From: Chloroflexota bacterium
GTDB taxonomy: Bacteria > Chloroflexota > Dehalococcoidia > Dehalococcoidales > UBA2162
Direction of reading: 5' to 3'
Length of the DNA: 15,355 nt
Assembly: GCA_016193545.1 (NCBI GenBank)
Contig: JACPSA010000001.1
Coordinates: 1 to 15,355, forward strand
The translations under genes were made by a program, and so were the position numbers. This document shows positions 13,196 to 15,355 of this stretch, piece by piece (the stretch's first letter is position 1; each line of letters opens with the position of its first letter). The notes below the pieces were generated by a model, which was not told the origin of the DNA, ran no database searches, and saw only the letters and a list, made by a program, of their open reading frames with translations.

Positions 13196-14140
13196 ATGAG
13201 TGAGCATCACCACCATCATGATGAAGCCAACCACCTGGCCTCTACAGATACTAGCCGGTTGAGAACGGTCCTTATCATCGTGCTGGCTATCATGGTCGCC
13301 GAGGTTATCGGGGGTATTCTCAGCAATAGCTTAGCCTTACTGGGTGATGCCGGGCATATGCTGGTGGATGCTCTGGCTCTGGGACTGGCGATGTTCGCTA
13401 TCACCATCGCCAAGAGACCGGCCACACTAACCAGAACTTTTGGCTATCACCGGGTGGAAATTATGGCCGCCCTGGCTAATGGCGTCACCCTGGTAGTGCT
13501 GGCCCTCTGGATTTTTTATGAGGCATACCAGCGATTTTTAGAGCCACCTACCATTCAGACTCCGCTGATGTTGCTGGTGGCAACAATCGGCCTCATTGCT
13601 AATCTTATCGGGATGCTATTGCTGCGTCGAGCCAGCCACGAACAATTAAATGTGAAGGCAGCTTTCTGGCACATCATGGGCGACACCATCTCTTCAGTCG
13701 GTGTCATTATTGGCGCCATCATCATTTCCGTCACAGGTTGGTACGTTGCCGACCCCATCATCGCTGTTTTTATCGGTGGCATTATCCTGGTGGGGGCAAC
13801 CCAGATAGTCAGAGAATCAGCTGATATTCTTCTGGAAGCAGTACCGAAGCATGTCCAAATAGACGAAGTCGTCGGCAAGATTAAGGCCATCCCCGGCGTG
13901 GAGGATGTACATGACATCCACATATGGACAATCACTTCACAAATACACGCCCTGAGCGCCCACTTACTCATCACAGACCAGAAAGTAAGCCAGAGTTCTG
14001 AAATCATGGCCGCCGTCAATCAAGACCTGGCAGAGCACTTCAATATAACCCACACAACACTGCAACTGGAATGCGAGAAATGCGCTGTCTGCCCGACTGG
14101 ATTTATTTGCGATATCAGCCGGCTGGCACGCCTAATCTAG
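13196..14140 (+). CDS. Cation diffusion facilitator (CDF) metal exporter, Zn/Cd type
   Basis: This inner-membrane antiporter exports divalent metal in exchange for protons. ATG 13196 is preferred over the in-frame TTG 13181 because AGGGAAG lies 4 bases upstream of it. The 314 residues start with a histidine cluster (MSEHHHHHDE), then six membrane helices at about 23-43, 49-70, 90-112, 121-143, 160-180 and 184-205, and a cytoplasmic C-terminal domain with the HDIHIWTI segment. The transport site shows HxxxD in helix 2 (H54, D58) and HxxxD in helix 5 (H159, D163), the combination typical of Zn/Cd-specific CDFs. The C-terminus ends in a cysteine group (C293, C296, C299, C305), possibly an extra metal-binding site. 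A CsoR-family gene follows. Confidence 0.93.
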   Translation: MSEHHHHHDEANHLASTDTSRLRTVLIIVLAIMVAEVIGGILSNSLALLGDAGHMLVDALALGLAMFAITIAKRPATLTRTFGYHRVEIMAALANGVTLVVLALWIFYEAYQRFLEPPTIQTPLMLLVATIGLIANLIGMLLLRRASHEQLNVKAAFWHIMGDTISSVGVIIGAIIISVTGWYVADPIIAVFIGGIILVGATQIVRESADILLEAVPKHVQIDEVVGKIKAIPGVEDVHDIHIWTITSQIHALSAHLLITDQKVSQSSEIMAAVNQDLAEHFNITHTTLQLECEKCAVCPTGFICDISRLARLI

Positions 14141-14232
14141 ACATTCCAAGAGAATGGCTACCTTTAAAGCAGGTGCCCGGCACTGCTACGTGACTTCTGA
14201 TGAGCATTTCCCCTTCCAATATTATAAATTTC

Positions 14233-14261
14233 TTGACTCAGACAATACCCTATGGTAGTAT
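14233..14261 (+). promoter_or_regulatory. Promoter of the CsoR-family gene
   Basis: TTGACT (14233-14238) is followed after 17 bp by TAGTAT (14256-14261). The -10 hexamer lies in a perfect tandem duplication GTAGTAT-GTAGTAT (14255-14268). The predicted start near 14268 gives a leader of about 57 bases before the ATG. Confidence 0.6.
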
Positions 14262-14275
14262 GTAGTATTACCATA
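14246..14275 (+). promoter_or_regulatory. Nested palindromic operator, probably bound by the CsoR-family repressor
   Basis: Two overlapping inverted repeats cover the spacer, the -10 box and the start site: TACC-N4-GGTA (14246-14257) and TATGGTA-N11-TACCATA (14251-14275). TACC/GGTA arms resemble the known CsoR-type sites with C-tract/G-tract arms. The placement implies autorepression by occlusion of RNA polymerase. The owner of the site is inferred from adjacency. Confidence 0.5.
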
Positions 14276-14324
14276 CTGCAAATTATCTCCCTGACGATTA
14301 ACCGGCAAGGAGGAAATAAACGAG

Positions 14325-14618
14325 ATGTCAACAACAGTAAGACAGTACCAATATACCAAGGATAAGTCGTCTCTATTAGCCAGGATGAAGAAAATCGAAG
14401 GCCAGGCAAAAGGTATTCAGAAGATGATTGAAGATGAGCGCTACTGTATTGACATCGTTCAGCAATTAGCTGCCCTTTCGGCAGCGGTGGATGAACTTTC
14501 TCTGCTAATCCTTCAGGGCCACATCGAGGGCTGCGTCACCGACGCCATCCGCCAGCAACACGGCGAAGAGCACATCAAAGAGTTAATGGAAACACTACGT
14601 AAGGCGATGAAGCGATAA
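14325..14618 (+). CDS. CsoR/RcnR/FrmR-family metal-sensing repressor, CsoR-like
   Basis: All-helical tetrameric DNA-binding repressor that lets go of its operator on metal binding. The 97 residues show the family core ARMKKIEGQAKGIQKMIEDERYCIDIVQQLAAL and the sensor residues Cys41, His66 and Cys70 (GHIEGC), which is the C-H-C pattern of Cu(I)-responsive CsoR proteins. RcnR-type sensors instead have His, and CstR lacks the His. AAGGAGG lies 11 bases before the ATG. A strong promoter with nested palindromes lies upstream. The gene follows the CDF exporter by 184 bases with its own promoter, and precedes the lipoprotein gene by 67 bases. The metal it senses in this organism is not proven. Confidence 0.92.
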   Translation: MSTTVRQYQYTKDKSSLLARMKKIEGQAKGIQKMIEDERYCIDIVQQLAALSAAVDELSLLILQGHIEGCVTDAIRQQHGEEHIKELMETLRKAMKR

Positions 14619-14685
14619 GTTCAGTAATAGTAATTTGTAAAAAGAGAGTTTCGCCTAAGCAAGAAAACCCGGAGATAAACAGAAA

Positions 14686-15165
14686 GTGAGTAGATTTATC
14701 AAGAGTTCGTTGTTCGTTATCTTTATCGTTATGGTGGCAGTTATCGTTACCGGGTGCTCCTCTGGTTTTGTATCCCAAGGGGGACAAGAGCCTCCTGCCA
14801 GCCCATCTGGTGGCTCTACCGCATCCAGCGGTGGACTGGTACAATCTAACACCGGGGGAAATGTGACCATCGATATTGAATGGATTAAAACGGAGAGCGG
14901 TTCCCTCATCTTTGAAGTTGCCATGAACACTCATTCAGTAGACCTTGACCAGTATAATCTGGGTGAGTTGGCCACACTGAAGGACAATGCCGGTAACCAA
15001 TATACCCCTGTCTCTTGGGATGCGGCTCCCGGCGGGCATCATCGTCGCGGCCGGTTGACTTTCCCTGTCCCCGATTCCGTAAATCAGAAGCAAACCAAGT
15101 ATATCGAAATAGTGATTCGAGATGTTGCCGGCGTTCAGCAAAGGGTCTTGAAATGGGAACTATGA
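14686..15165 (+). CDS. Predicted lipoprotein of unknown function
   Basis: The 159-residue product starts at GTG 14686, with CGGAGAT about 11 bases upstream. A signal peptide of the lipoprotein type ends at lipobox VTGC, with Cys24 as the lipidated residue. A Ser/Gly/Pro-rich linker follows (about 25-58), then a single beta-rich domain (about 59-159) with VTIDIEWIKTESGSLIFEVAMNTHSVDLD, the segment SWDAAPGGHHRRGRL, and IEIVIRDVAGVQQRVLKW. The His-His-Arg-Arg stretch might touch metal or anionic partners. I do not recognise a named family. The stop codon overlaps the next start (ATGA), so the two proteins are probably made together. Its place behind a metal-sensing repressor suggests an envelope role in metal handling, which is inference. 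Confidence 0.8.
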   Translation: MSRFIKSSLFVIFIVMVAVIVTGCSSGFVSQGGQEPPASPSGGSTASSGGLVQSNTGGNVTIDIEWIKTESGSLIFEVAMNTHSVDLDQYNLGELATLKDNAGNQYTPVSWDAAPGGHHRRGRLTFPVPDSVNQKQTKYIEIVIRDVAGVQQRVLKWEL

Positions 15166-15355
15166 AAAAACATATCATGGTTGGAACAGGCAGCGCCGCC
15201 TTACTGATAATAATCTACCTTGGTTTTCTCACTTGGGCGCAGGGCTTAAGTCATGCCCTGGAACAGACAGCCACATTGTGGTACTGGGTGCTTTCCCTGG
15301 CTGGTGGGTTCGGGGTTCAGGCCGGGCTATTCTCTTTCATCAGAGATAGTATCCG
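15162..15355 (+). CDS. Small integral membrane protein, truncated by the window end
   Basis: The frame starts at ATG 15162, overlapping the lipoprotein stop by ATGA, and is open to the window end (64 complete codons). The start MKKHIMVGTGSAALLII opens a first membrane helix (about 6-26), then a short loop with SHALEQTATLW, a second helix (about 40-58; WVLSLAGGFGVQAGLF) and the beginning of a charged loop FIRDSI. It probably continues with further helices. No named family is recognised. Its tight coupling to the lipoprotein suggests the two act together in the envelope, and both are likely on the repressor's transcript. Only the N-terminal part can be judged. Confidence 0.75.
   Translation, partial: MKKHIMVGTGSAALLIIIYLGFLTWAQGLSHALEQTATLWYWVLSLAGGFGVQAGLFSFIRDSI

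Noticed and set aside
14168..14187. Hairpin-like AGCAG...CTGCT after the CDF gene
   Set aside because: A short, bulged stem with no T-run; too weak to call a terminator.

Overview
The window looks like a piece of an anaerobic bacterial chromosome. Gene content and protein style suggest the Chloroflexota, most likely a Dehalococcoidia-type lineage: mixed ATG/GTG/TTG starts, strong AGGAGG-type ribosome sites, tight operons, a GldA/GldF/GldG-type auxiliary ABC system, and an IscS/IscU/DsrE/TusA sulfur operon. This placement is inference; no rRNA or other marker gene is present.

Region 1 (1-815) is AT-rich and non-housekeeping. It holds a 500-bp insertion (92-591) with imperfect 21-bp terminal inverted repeats and a perfect 8-bp target duplication (TTCGTTAT). 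The insertion carries no recognisable transposase, so it is a MITE-like element. Just downstream lie two near-consensus sigma-70 promoters (606-634 and 688-715), the second overlapping a palindrome. They drive region 2.

Region 2 (816-4642) is a dipeptide/oligopeptide ABC transporter operon, dppB-dppC-dppD-dppF, with no substrate-binding protein in view. dppB is broken by an internal deletion plus frameshift. dppD has no canonical start codon: a perfect Shine-Dalgarno points at ATC.

Region 3 (4799-9601) holds a membrane-anchored parvulin-type foldase and a four-gene ABC-2/Gld-like cluster: ATPase, permease, GldG-like protein and a DUF4340-like protein. The permease gene carries the same kind of lesion as dppB, an internal deletion with frameshift.

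Region 4 (minus strand, 12565 down to 9680) is the most interesting part. It is a compact six-gene sulfur-handling operon: an IscS-like protein, an IscU scaffold, an eight-Cys double zinc ribbon, a DsrE-like protein, a TusA-like sulfur carrier, and a 98-aa protein built of two 43-aa repeats. The IscS-like protein lacks the PLP Schiff-base lysine (replaced by Gln), the neighbouring His, the PLP-contacting Gln and the substrate-binding Arg, but keeps the persulfide Cys. It is therefore predicted not to be a cysteine desulfurase. It may act as a structural or persulfide-relay partner of IscU, with sulfur coming from sulfide or from the TusA/DsrE-like proteins.

Region 5 (12771-15355) starts with a divergent pair: a three-cysteine, probably [3Fe-4S], ferredoxin on the minus strand and a Zn-type CDF exporter on the plus strand. 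A CsoR-family repressor with a well-formed promoter and operator follows. Last come a lipoprotein and a small membrane protein cut by the window edge, overlapping by ATGA. This end reads as a metal-homeostasis locus.
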